From Novosphingobium sp. NDB2Meth1 (GTDB lineage: Bacteria > Pseudomonadota > Alphaproteobacteria > Sphingomonadales > Sphingomonadaceae): a DNA stretch of 64,000 nt. Below, one piece after another: positions 37,108 to 45,714 of this stretch. The translations under genes and the position numbers were made by a program. The first letter of the stretch is position 1, and the number at the start of each line of letters is the position of its first letter. The stretch is from positions 310,001 to 374,000 of the forward strand of contig NZ_FPEH01000016.1 in the NCBI RefSeq assembly GCF_900117425.1, given 5' to 3'. Below the pieces are notes generated by a model that did not search any database, was not told where the DNA came from, and saw only the letters and a program-made list of their open reading frames with translations.

Positions 37108-38082
37108 CTAGGGACGTTCCATCCAGGGATCAGCTGCACTCCGAGGTTTTGGAGCGAGGGCAAAGCGCCATTCCGCCTTACGCCCATCGCCGCGCACGCC
37201 GGCCAGCGTTGCCACCTCGCCACGGGCAAGCCTATCATGCCAGCGGGCAAGAGCATTCCCGCGCGAGTGCACGCCGACCTTTTCGTAGAGCAGCCGCTCA
37301 AGCACACGCAGGGCAATGACCCGCGGGACATTGCCGGGGTTCCAGTAGGAAATGCCGTCCTCGGTCCGCACCGCTTCCATGCAGTGTGCAACGGCCCACT
37401 CGATAGCCACGTCGGCTTCGGCCAGATGCCGCGCGCTCAGCGCCAGGCCCATCGGGTCGAGGTCGCTCAGGTGCCTCATCTGCATACGCACCCGCACCCG
37501 CTCGAAACGAAGATCGGCGTTGGATGGATCTTGGACAGGCTCAACTCCGGCCGCAGCAACAATCTCGGCCAGTTCGCTGCGGCGCCAGCCAAGCAGAGGA
37601 CGCAGCAACGGGCAATCACTGCTGCCCGGCACCACCCCTCGCGGACGCATGGCCGCCAGACCACGAAGTCCGGCCCCGCGCGAAAGCCTCATCAGCAGCG
37701 TCTCAGCCTGGTCGTGAGCATGATGGGCCGTGGCGATTGCCCGGAGACCACTGCGCCTCGCCCAATCACCCAGCGCAGCATAGCGCGCATCACGCGCCCG
37801 TTCCTGCAAGGCCGGGCCGGTTGGCAGCGCCAGACTGATGGTCTCGTGCCGAATGCCAAGTTTGCCGCACAGTTCAGCAACGTAGCGGGCTTCGGCGGCG
37901 CTCTCTGGTCTCAGGCCGTGATCTACTGTTGCAACATGCAAGGGAGCAGGGAGCGCAGCCCGCGCCAGCAAGAGCAGACCCAGACTGTCAGGCCCGCCCG
38001 AAACCGCCAGACCAACCGGCGCGTTCTCCGGCCAGATTGCCAGCCAATCCGCAGCGAAGCGGGCTACCAGCGCCCTATCAAT
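37108..38082 (-). CDS. tilS: tRNA(Ile)-lysidine synthase TilS, apparent ATT start
   Basis: Converts the wobble cytidine of tRNA-Ile(CAU) to lysidine with ATP, an essential decoding step. From the ATT at 38082 the 324-residue protein has the PP-loop SGGPDS at 28-33, then [36 protein letters not shown] and [11 protein letters not shown]. No ATG, GTG or TTG lies between the upstream in-frame stop and the PP-loop; the first normal start (TTG at 37971) is beyond it. The ATT overlaps the cpoB stop codon like an ATGA junction. CTG at 38070 is an alternative start. Confidence 0.88.
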   Translation of the reverse strand: MDRALVARFAADWLAIWPENAPVGLAVSGGPDSLGLLLLARAALPAPLHVATVDHGLRPESAAEARYVAELCGKLGIRHETISLALPTGPALQERARDARYAALGDWARRSGLRAIATAHHAHDQAETLLMRLSRGAGLRGLAAMRPRGVVPGSSDCPLLRPLLGWRRSELAEIVAAAGVEPVQDPSNADLRFERVRVRMQMRHLSDLDPMGLALSARHLAEADVAIEWAVAHCMEAVRTEDGISYWNPGNVPRVIALRVLERLLYEKVGVHSRGNALARWHDRLARGEVATLAGVRGDGRKAEWRFALAPKPRSAADPWMERP

Positions 38083-39055
38083 TGCAGACTACCGGCTTTG
38101 TCGCCGCCTCGTACTGCGATTTCAGGCGCCCGGTCAGTTCGGACGGATAGGTCTGGCGAAACTCGGCAAACGCCACGCAGGCGCGCTTTTCTTCCTTCAG
38201 CCGGCTCATCGCGACGCCGAGATAGAGCAGACTGTCAGCCGCCCGATCACCCTTGCGGTCGGCCTGATAGTTCTGGAGGAAATACTGCGCCGCAGTGCCA
38301 GGCTTGCCATCGTCGAGATAGGCCCGGCCAAGCAGGTTGCGCGCATAGCTGATCCGGGCGTGGCGCGGATACTGCTGGACCACACGCAGCAATTGCTGCT
38401 GCGCCTCGGGGAAGAACTTGGCTTCCCACAGCCGGTAGCCATAGGTGTACTCGTCCTCGCCCTTGTCGGTGGTCGAAGGCTTCTCGATCGCCATCACGGC
38501 AGCGACGCGATCAGGCGAAGCCTCTGCCTTTGCGGCATCTGGTTTGCCAGCGGCAGGTTTCGCCGTCGGCTTGACCGCGGCAGGCTGCTCCGCCGCCGGC
38601 AATGCTGCAATCGCTGGTGGGCTTGCAGAAGGCGCTGCAGTGCTTACCGGCGCAGCACCGGCTGCTTCCAACGTAGCCAGGCGGGCTTCGAGCTTGGCGA
38701 TGTGGTTCTGGTTCTCCTCACTCGCCGCAGTAAGCCGCTGCAACTGGGATTCGACCGCATCCATGCGCGTAAGGATGTCCGTCACTGCAGTCGGCGTCGG
38801 CGCAGGCGGGGTCGGGCCGGTAGTGGGGGGTGTAATCTCCGGCCCGAACGTCTTACCGGCGCCATCGGGAAACACCTTGCGCTGAACCGCGCGCAGCTCT
38901 GCCTCGATCCGCCGCAGACGCACGTCCGTGCTTTCCGGCGCTGCTTGCGCATGGGCTGCCGGGACCGGACCTGCCGGAATCAAACTAGCGGAAAGCGCGG
39001 CGAGGGTGAGGGCCATTGCCGAACCACTACGGCCAGAGCCAAGCATCATGTTCAT
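38078..39055 (-). CDS. cpoB: CpoB/YbgF-type cell division coordinator (TPR protein)
   Basis: Periplasmic protein linked to the Tol-Pal machine and to coordination of wall synthesis with outer-membrane constriction. A signal peptide (ATG 39055, preceded by GGGAG) leads to a first coiled coil (RLRRIEAELRAVQRKVFPD) and a second (ILTRMDAVESQLQRL). A Pro/Ala/Lys linker follows, and then C-terminal TPRs containing YTYGYRLWEAKFFPEAQQQL, ISYARNLLGRAYLDDGKPGT and ADSLLYLGVAMSRL. Length 325 residues. No tol or pal genes are in the window. Its stop overlaps the start of tilS. Confidence 0.93.
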   Translation of the reverse strand: MNMMLGSGRSGSAMALTLAALSASLIPAGPVPAAHAQAAPESTDVRLRRIEAELRAVQRKVFPDGAGKTFGPEITPPTTGPTPPAPTPTAVTDILTRMDAVESQLQRLTAASEENQNHIAKLEARLATLEAAGAAPVSTAAPSASPPAIAALPAAEQPAAVKPTAKPAAGKPDAAKAEASPDRVAAVMAIEKPSTTDKGEDEYTYGYRLWEAKFFPEAQQQLLRVVQQYPRHARISYARNLLGRAYLDDGKPGTAAQYFLQNYQADRKGDRAADSLLYLGVAMSRLKEEKRACVAFAEFRQTYPSELTGRLKSQYEAATKPVVCN

Positions 39056-39178
39056 TGTCACTCCCGTCGGATCACCGCTGCTTCCATGCGCTGGCTTTAG
39101 GTCAGGGCGCAAGCATCTGGGGACGATTTGCACGACTCAACACCGGGTTTCACACAGAACGCAGCCATTCGAGGCGCG

Positions 39179-40102
39179 TCACTGGGCAATCGGTGCAGGG
39201 CTTGCGATAGACGGCTGAATCGGAGGCCGGGCACGCAGACTCGCCGCGTCGACCGGAATATCCTTCATCACCTTTTCGACCTCGGCAAGGCGGGGAATGG
39301 GTTGACCGCCGATCGTGATCGCAAGCGCATCCGGCCGCCCGGTCCAGAGCTTGGGACTGACAGCATCGGCCGGTACGGTGTAGCTTTCACCCTTGGCGAG
39401 TTGCTTCTGCATCAGCTGCTTGCCCTGACCATCGTAGAACTTGACCCAGATGCCCTCCTCAAGCGCGGAGAACATCACTGGGCCATTGGCCAGCGGCTGG
39501 GCAGTTGCGGGCTGCGCCGGGCGGACCGCGTTGGGCTTGGCAGCGGGAGCGGGTTGATCCGCCTCCTGCACCAGTGACGGCAGCGAAACGGCTGGCGCAT
39601 AGTAGCTCCGCCAGAAGATGCCGCCCATCGCGAGCAGCGCTCCGACAAGCAGCAGCGCGAGCCAGCCGACCAACCTGGATGGGGTCTTTGCAGGATCGCC
39701 AACCTCGAACTGGTTAAGCACGCGGGGCTCGGGGCGCGGAGCGCGACCTTGCAGTTCCAGCCGGACGGCATCCGCGATTTCGGTATCGCCCAGTCCGACT
39801 GCCCGTGCATAGGCCTTGGCAAAGCCGATTGCATATGGCCGTCCAGGCAGAGCACTGTAGTCGCCAGCTTCAAGCGCGTCGATATGCCGGATCGTGACCC
39901 GTGTCCGCCGCGCGATTTCGGCAGCGCTCAGGCCCAGGGCCTCACGGGCGACGACAAGACGCCTGGATACGCTTGCGTGTGCATCAACGACTGGTGGGCG
40001 CGGCGACTCTGCGCCGCTGCCGGACCCGCCGGTATCAGTCCGGTCAGGGCTGACCGTATTGCGTTCGCCGTCCTCGGCCACGGCGTAGCTCCCGTCGTTC
40101 AT
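39179..40102 (-). CDS. RodZ-like helix-turn-helix membrane protein
   Basis: Bitopic cytoskeleton-linked protein of about 307 residues. A cytoplasmic helix-turn-helix domain (RLVVAREALGLSAAEIARRT, IRHIDALEAGDYSALPGRPY, IGFAKAYARAVGL) is typical of RodZ. One membrane helix (about 145-165, LVGWLALLLVGALLAMGGIF) follows. The periplasmic part has a Pro/Ala linker and a DUF4115 domain with EEGIWVKFYDGQGKQLMQKQ and YTVPADA. RodZ joins MreB to the wall elongation machinery; here the role is inferred. Starts at 40117 and 40153 are also possible. Confidence 0.88.
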   Translation of the reverse strand: MNDGSYAVAEDGERNTVSPDRTDTGGSGSGAESPRPPVVDAHASVSRRLVVAREALGLSAAEIARRTRVTIRHIDALEAGDYSALPGRPYAIGFAKAYARAVGLGDTEIADAVRLELQGRAPRPEPRVLNQFEVGDPAKTPSRLVGWLALLLVGALLAMGGIFWRSYYAPAVSLPSLVQEADQPAPAAKPNAVRPAQPATAQPLANGPVMFSALEEGIWVKFYDGQGKQLMQKQLAKGESYTVPADAVSPKLWTGRPDALAITIGGQPIPRLAEVEKVMKDIPVDAASLRARPPIQPSIASPAPIAQ

Positions 40103-40221
40103 CGTTGTCCCGGGCATTCTCTGTTTGGTTGCGACCCCCGGTGGAGGCATCATGTCCCAACCCGAAAAGTCAATGTTTTTGAGTCCGTAATGGCATGATG
40201 TGACACGCCGATGCGACGAAC

Positions 40222-42495
40222 TCAGTCGTAATCAATTCCGTGCGCCGTGGCCCAGGCAGCGATTTCGGCCCGCAGATCGGCAGGCGGCTGGGCGAGCCAA
40301 CCCTCCATTGCGGCCTGAATTGCCGGCAACTCGACTTTGCGCACCAATTCCTTGATCGGGCCGACAGCGGCCGGAGTGATCGAAAGGCGGGTGATCCCGA
40401 TCCCGAGCAGCGCAAGTGCTTCCAGCCGGCGACCACCCATTTCGCCGCACACTGTCACATCCGTGCCCGATGGCGCCACAGCAAGGACGACGCGGCGCAG
40501 GAAGCGCAAGATAGCGGGCGAGAGCCAGTCATACCGTTCGGCAAGCTTCGGATTGGCGCGATCGGCGGCAAAGAGAAACTGCGTCAGGTCGTTGGTCCCG
40601 ATCGACAGGAACGACAGGCGCGGTGCAAGCACATCGAGGCATTCGGCGAGCGCTGGAACTTCAAGCATCGCACCATAGCGAATTGCATCGGGCAGCAGCT
40701 TCTTCTGCTGCTTCAGAAACGCGAGCTGGCTTTCGAACACGGCGCGTGCGGCATCGAACTCCCATGGCTCGGTCACCATCGGGAACATCACATTGAGAGT
40801 GCGTCCACCGGCCGCCTCCAGCAGCGCTCGCGCCTGCACCTTGAGCAGGCCATCACGCTCAAGCGCGACGCGCAGTGCGCGCCAGCCCATCGCAGGGTTC
40901 TCTTCGGTTTCACCATCGTTGTGACGAAGATAAGGAAGGACCTTGTCTCCTCCGATATCGACAGTGCGGAACACGACGGGCCGATCACCAGCTGCATCGA
41001 GAACATCGCGATAGAGGCGCGTCTGGCGTTCGCGCGCAGGCAGGGTCGCCGAAACGAGAAACTGGAACTCGGTACGAAACAGACCGATCCCGTCCGCTCC
41101 GGTCAGGTTGAGCATCGGCATGTCATCGCGCAGACCCGCGTTGATCATGACCCGGACGCGCTGACCATCGGCCGAAACTGGTTCGACATCGCGCATCGCC
41201 GCGTAAAGCGCCTGCCGCTCACGATTACGCGCGAACCGCGCTTCGAAGGCCTCGACAAGCGTTAGTGCCGGCCGGACATCGACAACACCCTGATCGCCAT
41301 CGAGAAGCAGCTGGTCTCCTTCGCGCACCTTGGCACGAAGGCCGCGGATACGACCGACCACCGGGATACCCATCGCGCGTGCCACGATGACAACGTGCGC
41401 AGTGAGCGAGCCTTCTTCGAGGATCACGCCCTTGAGCCGCCGCCGGTCATACTCCAACAGTTCGGCCGGACCTAGATTGCGCGCGATTAGAATGGCGTCG
41501 CCCTTGAGACCAAGGCTGGCTGCGGTACCCAACTGGCCGGAAACGATTCGCAGAAGGCGGTTTGAAAGGTCCTCCAGATCATGCATCCGATCAGCCAGAA
41601 GCGGATCGTCGATCTTGCGCATGCGCATGCGGGTGCGCTGCTGTACCCGCTCGATCGCAGCCTCGGCAGTCAGGCCCGAGTCGATCGCTTCATTGATGCG
41701 CCGGCTCCACCCTTCATCGTAGGCAAACATGCGGTACGTCTCGAGGACTTCCTCATGTTCACCGCCCATTCCGAACTCGGCCTGGCTGGCCATGCGGTCG
41801 ATCTGCTCGCGCATCTTGTCAAAGGCGAGATAGACCCGCTGCCGTTCGGCCTCGGTGTCTTCCGCGACGACATGCTCGATCGTGACGCGGGGCTGGTGAA
41901 ATACGGCAACGCCGTTCGCGAGGCCCTTTACCAGCGTGAGGCCTGCAATCCGTTCGTGTCCGGTCAGGTGCGCATCGGCTCCGAACGCGTCTTCCTCGTC
42001 GATGAGATCGGCGTTGGCGATCAGTTCCGATAGCACCATGGCCACGGTCTGGAGCGCCTCGATTTCCACTTCCTCGTAGCGACGCGGCTCGACATGCTGG
42101 ACGCCGAGCACACCTACGGCCCGCGCGCGGCGGACGATTGGCACGCCGGCGAAGGAATGAAAGCGCTCTTCTCCGGTTTCCGGGAAAAACGCGAAGTCGG
42201 GATGGGCAGCCGCTTCTGCAAGGTTCAGCGTCTCGATGTTGGCTGCGATCGTGCCGACAAGGCCCTCGCCTACCGCCATCCGCGTTACATGGACCGCCGC
42301 CTGATTCAGGCCGCGCGTCGCAAAAAGCTCCAGCATGCCTTCGCGCAACAGGTAGATCGAGCAGACCTCGCTGTTGAGCTTGTCGCCAATGACATCGACG
42401 ATCTGGTTGAGCTTGGCCTGCGCACCGGCGCGGGATGCCATGACCTCGTGAAGCGACGTCAGGATCGCACGGGCAGCGGCGGCGGCAGTGATCAT
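40222..42495 (-). CDS. ptsP: Phosphoenolpyruvate-protein phosphotransferase PtsP (EI-Ntr)
   Basis: First enzyme of the nitrogen-type phosphotransferase relay, passing phosphate from PEP to NPr and then EIIA-Ntr. A GAF domain occupies about residues 1-160 (LNSEVCSIYLLREGMLELFA, GVPIVRRARAVGVLGVQ). The EI part follows, with the phosphohistidine in EEGSLTAHVVIVARAMGIPV, the PEP/metal site in GLFRTEFQFL and MLEVPALAECLD, and the catalytic Cys in VTVCGEMGG. Length 757 residues. NPr and EIIA genes are not in the window. Confidence 0.96.
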   Translation of the reverse strand: MITAAAAARAILTSLHEVMASRAGAQAKLNQIVDVIGDKLNSEVCSIYLLREGMLELFATRGLNQAAVHVTRMAVGEGLVGTIAANIETLNLAEAAAHPDFAFFPETGEERFHSFAGVPIVRRARAVGVLGVQHVEPRRYEEVEIEALQTVAMVLSELIANADLIDEEDAFGADAHLTGHERIAGLTLVKGLANGVAVFHQPRVTIEHVVAEDTEAERQRVYLAFDKMREQIDRMASQAEFGMGGEHEEVLETYRMFAYDEGWSRRINEAIDSGLTAEAAIERVQQRTRMRMRKIDDPLLADRMHDLEDLSNRLLRIVSGQLGTAASLGLKGDAILIARNLGPAELLEYDRRRLKGVILEEGSLTAHVVIVARAMGIPVVGRIRGLRAKVREGDQLLLDGDQGVVDVRPALTLVEAFEARFARNRERQALYAAMRDVEPVSADGQRVRVMINAGLRDDMPMLNLTGADGIGLFRTEFQFLVSATLPARERQTRLYRDVLDAAGDRPVVFRTVDIGGDKVLPYLRHNDGETEENPAMGWRALRVALERDGLLKVQARALLEAAGGRTLNVMFPMVTEPWEFDAARAVFESQLAFLKQQKKLLPDAIRYGAMLEVPALAECLDVLAPRLSFLSIGTNDLTQFLFAADRANPKLAERYDWLSPAILRFLRRVVLAVAPSGTDVTVCGEMGGRRLEALALLGIGITRLSITPAAVGPIKELVRKVELPAIQAAMEGWLAQPPADLRAEIAAWATAHGIDYD

Positions 42496-42627
42496 GTTCG
42501 AAGGCCTAGCGCAGACAGTGCCGTTTGCAAACTGCAGCGCCCATGGCGTTCATGAATTCGTATCCGTTAGAAAGTGGGTCCCCGCTGTCATGAGGTTCGC
42601 GGTCTACGGTCGGGCGATTTTCCAGGC

Positions 42628-42662
42628 GCGGCGGGCCAGATGGGAACCAGCGGGCCTGCCGC
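42628..42662 (-). terminator. Hairpin downstream of the minus-strand ydcH gene
   Basis: GCGGCGGGCC at 42628-42637 pairs with GGCCTGCCGC at 42653-42662 (10 bp including one G-T pair, 15-nt loop). It lies 20 bp beyond the stop of the YdcH gene in its direction of transcription. The following minus-strand sequence is only weakly T-rich, so it is a probable rather than certain terminator. The rest of 42496-42682 holds nothing else I can support. Confidence 0.55.
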
Positions 42663-42682
42663 AACCCGGAAACCTCAGAGCA

Positions 42683-42850
42683 TCAATGGACTTGCTGGAC
42701 GTGCGCAAGCTCTTCCTTGATTCGCAGCTTTCGGCGCTTCAGCTCCTTGATCAACGCCTCGTTGGGCAACGGACGGTTCCGTTCTTCGGCGATGCGCCGT
42801 TCAAGACCGGCATGTTTGGATTCAAGAGCGCTGATATGCGACAGTTCCAT
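42683..42850 (-). CDS. YdcH family (DUF465) protein, 55 residues
   Basis: A very short gene. The translation begins MELSHISALESKHAGLERRI and ends ELKRRKLRIKEELAHVQQVH, the typical YdcH/DUF465 helical hairpin with its conserved LKRRKLxxKEE segment. GGAGG lies 7 nt before the ATG. The product is probably a soluble coiled-coil protein; the function of the family is unknown. A second YdcH paralogue is encoded divergently at 43150. Confidence 0.92.
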   Translation of the reverse strand: MELSHISALESKHAGLERRIAEERNRPLPNEALIKELKRRKLRIKEELAHVQQVH

Positions 42851-43149
42851 GCGGCAACCTCCTCAAGGACACCAGCTTCGTCCCACTCCGGCAGCAGGAT
42901 CGCTGCAAGAACGCATGGGCCGAAGGTTTGCGCCGGCATGGACGTGTCGGCCTCGACTCGTTCGAGCGGGCGCGTTGTCATGCTCCCACAATCGCCGTAT
43001 CTTGCAAGCCCGTCTGCGTCGGTATGTCCAAAGCGCGCGATTGTGCGTATTCCGGTTGCAGCGAAGCGTTAACGCGTGATGGCCTGCAAACGCAGCACAG
43101 GCCGATGCGCGATCTCGTCGGTGCAGGGCATTATCTGGGAGTGGCGCGG
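42851..43149. other. 299-bp region between two divergent ydcH genes
   Basis: Must contain promoters for both YdcH genes. One minus-strand ORF (start 42981) runs through it into the first YdcH gene in another frame; I do not support it. A GTTAAC palindrome is at about 43071. No RNA gene or strong hairpin was seen. Confidence 0.5.
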
Positions 43150-43347
43150 TTGACCGAAGACGAAATGCGCAAGCGGCTCGAAATGCTGCGGATCGAGCAT
43201 CGCGATCTCGACGCCGCGATCGATGCCCTGTCCGGGACCGGCGCGCATGACCAACTGCAAGTCGCGCGGCTCAAGAAGCGGAAGTTGCGCCTGAAGGACC
43301 AGATCGCACTGCTCGAGGACTATCTGATTCCAGACATTATTGCGTGA
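43150..43347 (+). CDS. YdcH family (DUF465) protein, second copy
   Basis: A 65-residue YdcH-like protein: MTEDEMRKRLEMLRIEHRDL, then DAAIDALSGTGAHDQLQVAR, LKKRKLRLKDQIALLEDYLI and PDIIA. The LKKRKLxLKDQI segment matches the family and the copy at 42683. The TTG at 43150 has GGGAG 8 nt upstream and gives the expected N-terminus; GTG 43141 and ATG 43165 are alternatives. It is followed by the DUF1465 gene on the same strand after 139 bp. Function unknown. Confidence 0.88.
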   Translation: MTEDEMRKRLEMLRIEHRDLDAAIDALSGTGAHDQLQVARLKKRKLRLKDQIALLEDYLIPDIIA

Positions 43348-43486
43348 TTACAGAATCTTGACTCACCATGAACGGATGTATGGTATTGCCGGTATCCGTA
43401 TCGTTCCGGCACAGTTTTCAAAACGTGGTGAACGCCCCATCAGCGATGTGTTGAGTGGGGACCGGGGATGGGCCTATGCGCTGATC

Positions 43487-43981
43487 ATGGCCCTCATGCC
43501 CAACCTCAACCCGCGCATCATCGAGGCGCTTTATGCAGAGGCACTCGTCCTCTCGGAGGAAGCGCGTGGGGTGTTCGACCGGCTGCGGCAGGGGCACGAC
43601 CGGCGCGCGCTGGTGGGCGCCAATGACGATCCGGATGCGGATCTGGCGCACGTTCAAGTGAGCTGCGAGGCGCTCCGCACGACAACGCGGATCATGCATT
43701 GCCTGGCTTGGCTGCTCAATCACCGTGCCTACTTCGCCGGCGAGCTCAGCGAATTGCAACTACGCCGGCATGGCCGCCTGATCGCCAACTTTCCGCTGAG
43801 CGATCCCGTCCAGGCACTTGCCCTGCCCGCCGAGGCGCAACGGTGTGTGCAGGAGAGCGAACGGCTCTACGCCCGCATCCAGCGCCTTGAGCGAGCGTGG
43901 CGGGGCGATGTCGAAATGGCAGGCAGCGCGGTGGAACGTCTCCGGCAAAGGCTGTCAGCGGCGATTCCGGCCGCACTCTGA
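43487..43981 (+). CDS. DUF1465 family protein
   Basis: A 164-residue cytoplasmic, largely helical protein restricted to alphaproteobacteria as far as I know. Family features are LNPRIIEALYAEALVLSEEA, RGVFDRLR, the central SCEALRTTTRIMHCLAWLLN and YFAGELSELQLRRHGRL. The last third is helical (QESERLYARIQRLERAW). I prefer ATG 43487 because the family begins just before this conserved helix; the frame is open back to 43340. It follows the second YdcH gene. Function unknown. Confidence 0.85.
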   Translation: MALMPNLNPRIIEALYAEALVLSEEARGVFDRLRQGHDRRALVGANDDPDADLAHVQVSCEALRTTTRIMHCLAWLLNHRAYFAGELSELQLRRHGRLIANFPLSDPVQALALPAEAQRCVQESERLYARIQRLERAWRGDVEMAGSAVERLRQRLSAAIPAAL

Positions 43982-44047
43982 ACGCAAGATGCCCGGCTGA
44001 ACCGACGCGGCGTTGCGCCGCCACGCGAAACTCCCCATATCACGCCC

Positions 44048-44995
44048 ATGGCAACCCCCAATCCAACGCCGGGCATTTCCATCCCCGATCGGTCTGAATG
44101 GAACACTGGCCTTGCGGTCGAGCTGGAACCGCAGGTGCGCCGGGTTCTTGCCCCCAACCCTTCGCCATTCACGTTCACGGGCACGCAGACCTATCTTGTG
44201 GGCAGTGGCCGCGACGTCGCCGTGATCGATCCGGGCCCGATCGGTACCGGCGAGGTTGGCCATGCCGACACGAACGGCGACGGCCATGTCGACGCCATCC
44301 TCAAGGCCATCGCCGGCCAGCGGCTGGTGGCGATCCTATGCACGCACACGCACCGCGACCACAGCCCCGCCGCCGTACCACTGCAGGCTGCGACCGGCGC
44401 CCCGATCATCGGCTGCGCGCCGCTGGTGATCGACGACCGCGGCGCCAGAGCGGACGCAGCGTTCGACCCGACATACCAGCCGGACCGGGTTCTCGGTGAT
44501 GGCGAGCTGGTCGCCGGTGACGGCTGGACCTTGGAGGCCGTGGCGACTCCCGGCCACACCAGCAATCACTTGTGCTTTGCTCTCCGGGAAAGCGGGGCGC
44601 TGTTTACTGGCGACCACGTCATGGGCTGGTCGACCACCGTCGTCTCTCCGCCAGATGGTGACATGAGCGCCTATATGCTCTCGCTGCAGAAGCTGCAGGG
44701 CCGTGTGGATTCGGTGTACTACCCGGCGCACGGCCCGGCGGTGACCAAGCCACAGCAGCTTGTGCGGGGAATGATCGGCCATCGGCGTCAGCGCGAGGCG
44801 CAGATCCTGCGTGTGATCAGCGAAGCGCCGGCCACGATCCCCGAGATGGTCGCCCAGATGTACAAGGGCCTCGATCCTCGCCTCAACGGGGCGGCGGGGC
44901 GCTCGGTACTCGCGCATCTCATCGATCTCGAGACGCAAGGCCGCGTTGCACGCGGGCCGCAGGTGCCGGAGCCGAAATGGACCTTGACCGCCTGA
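44048..44995 (+). CDS. MBL fold metallo-hydrolase (LACTB2-like)
   Basis: Zinc hydrolase of 315 residues resembling LACTB2/glyoxalase II-type proteins. The metal motif is CTHTHRDHSPAAVPLQ (HxHxDH). Further ligands are in ATPGHTSNHLCF, LFTGDHVMGW and YYPAHGPAV. A C-terminal winged-helix-like region follows (IGHRRQREAQILRVISEAPA, then RSVLAHLIDLETQGRV). The substrate is unknown; thioesters or RNA are both known in relatives. The 3' end overlaps the DUF4230 gene by 19 bp. Confidence 0.9.
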   Translation: MATPNPTPGISIPDRSEWNTGLAVELEPQVRRVLAPNPSPFTFTGTQTYLVGSGRDVAVIDPGPIGTGEVGHADTNGDGHVDAILKAIAGQRLVAILCTHTHRDHSPAAVPLQAATGAPIIGCAPLVIDDRGARADAAFDPTYQPDRVLGDGELVAGDGWTLEAVATPGHTSNHLCFALRESGALFTGDHVMGWSTTVVSPPDGDMSAYMLSLQKLQGRVDSVYYPAHGPAVTKPQQLVRGMIGHRRQREAQILRVISEAPATIPEMVAQMYKGLDPRLNGAAGRSVLAHLIDLETQGRVARGPQVPEPKWTLTA

Positions 44996-45648
44996 ACCCG
45001 CAGTCCGGATCGGCAAGAGCCAGCATACCGGTCCGGGCGCGCGGGGCAGCTCTGCCATGGCTGCTTTTCGTTGCCGCAGCGGCAGCGGCTGCTTTCCTCG
45101 CTTGGCAGCTGTGGAAGCCAGTCCCTATCGGAGATCCTCTGGCGACCAGCCTGATCGCCTTCGACAAGCAGGATCGCCTGACGGTGTTCAGTGCAGAACT
45201 TGCCCCGGTCGTGGCCAGCAATGACAGCCGCCTGTTCGGCCTCGTCACCTCCCGGCAGGTCGCGGTCATTCCGGCGCGGGTCGACTATGCCATTGAACTC
45301 GGGAAAGTCGGCCGCGACCGCATGCGCTGGGACCAGGCGAGCAAGACACTTTCGGTGCGTCTGCCAGCGCTTGAAGTCACCCGCCCAAACCTTGACGAAG
45401 GGCGGGCGCAGTACCTGCGCGAAGGGGTGTGGATCACGCGAGCCGCGCAGGACAAGCTGACGCGTGACAACACGAAGCTGGCAGAACAGTTGGCAGTGCA
45501 GCAGGCCGCCAATCCGGTACTCCTTGGTCTGGCGCGCTCTGCTGCAAAGGATGCCATTCGCCAGAACTTGGCTATCCCGTTGCAAGTAGCGGGATTTGGC
45601 GACGTCAAAGTGTCGGTTTCGATTGATGGAGAGCCTGCAAAGCCATAA
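44977..45648 (+). CDS. DUF4230 membrane-anchored protein
   Basis: A 223-residue protein with one N-terminal membrane helix (about 26-44, LPWLLFVAAAAAAAFLAWQL) and an extracytoplasmic DUF4230 domain. Characteristic parts are LFGLVTSRQVAVIPARVDYA, IELGKVGRDRMRWDQASKT, LSVRLPALEVTRPNLDEGRA and the helical end containing LAEQLAVQQAANPVLLGLAR. Function unknown. The start overlaps the MBL hydrolase gene by 19 bp, so they are co-expressed. Confidence 0.88.
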   Translation: MDLDRLNPQSGSARASIPVRARGAALPWLLFVAAAAAAAFLAWQLWKPVPIGDPLATSLIAFDKQDRLTVFSAELAPVVASNDSRLFGLVTSRQVAVIPARVDYAIELGKVGRDRMRWDQASKTLSVRLPALEVTRPNLDEGRAQYLREGVWITRAAQDKLTRDNTKLAEQLAVQQAANPVLLGLARSAAKDAIRQNLAIPLQVAGFGDVKVSVSIDGEPAKP

Positions 45649-45714
45649 CCTGCCGTTACGGGACGACCTTGCGCTGACTGGCAAAAGCCACGGGCTGATC
45701 GCGGGAGTGGGAAT

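Noticed and set aside
42751-42981. 76-codon minus-strand ORF overlapping the first YdcH gene
   Set aside because: It reads through the YdcH gene in another frame. The YdcH protein and its GGAGG site are far better supported.
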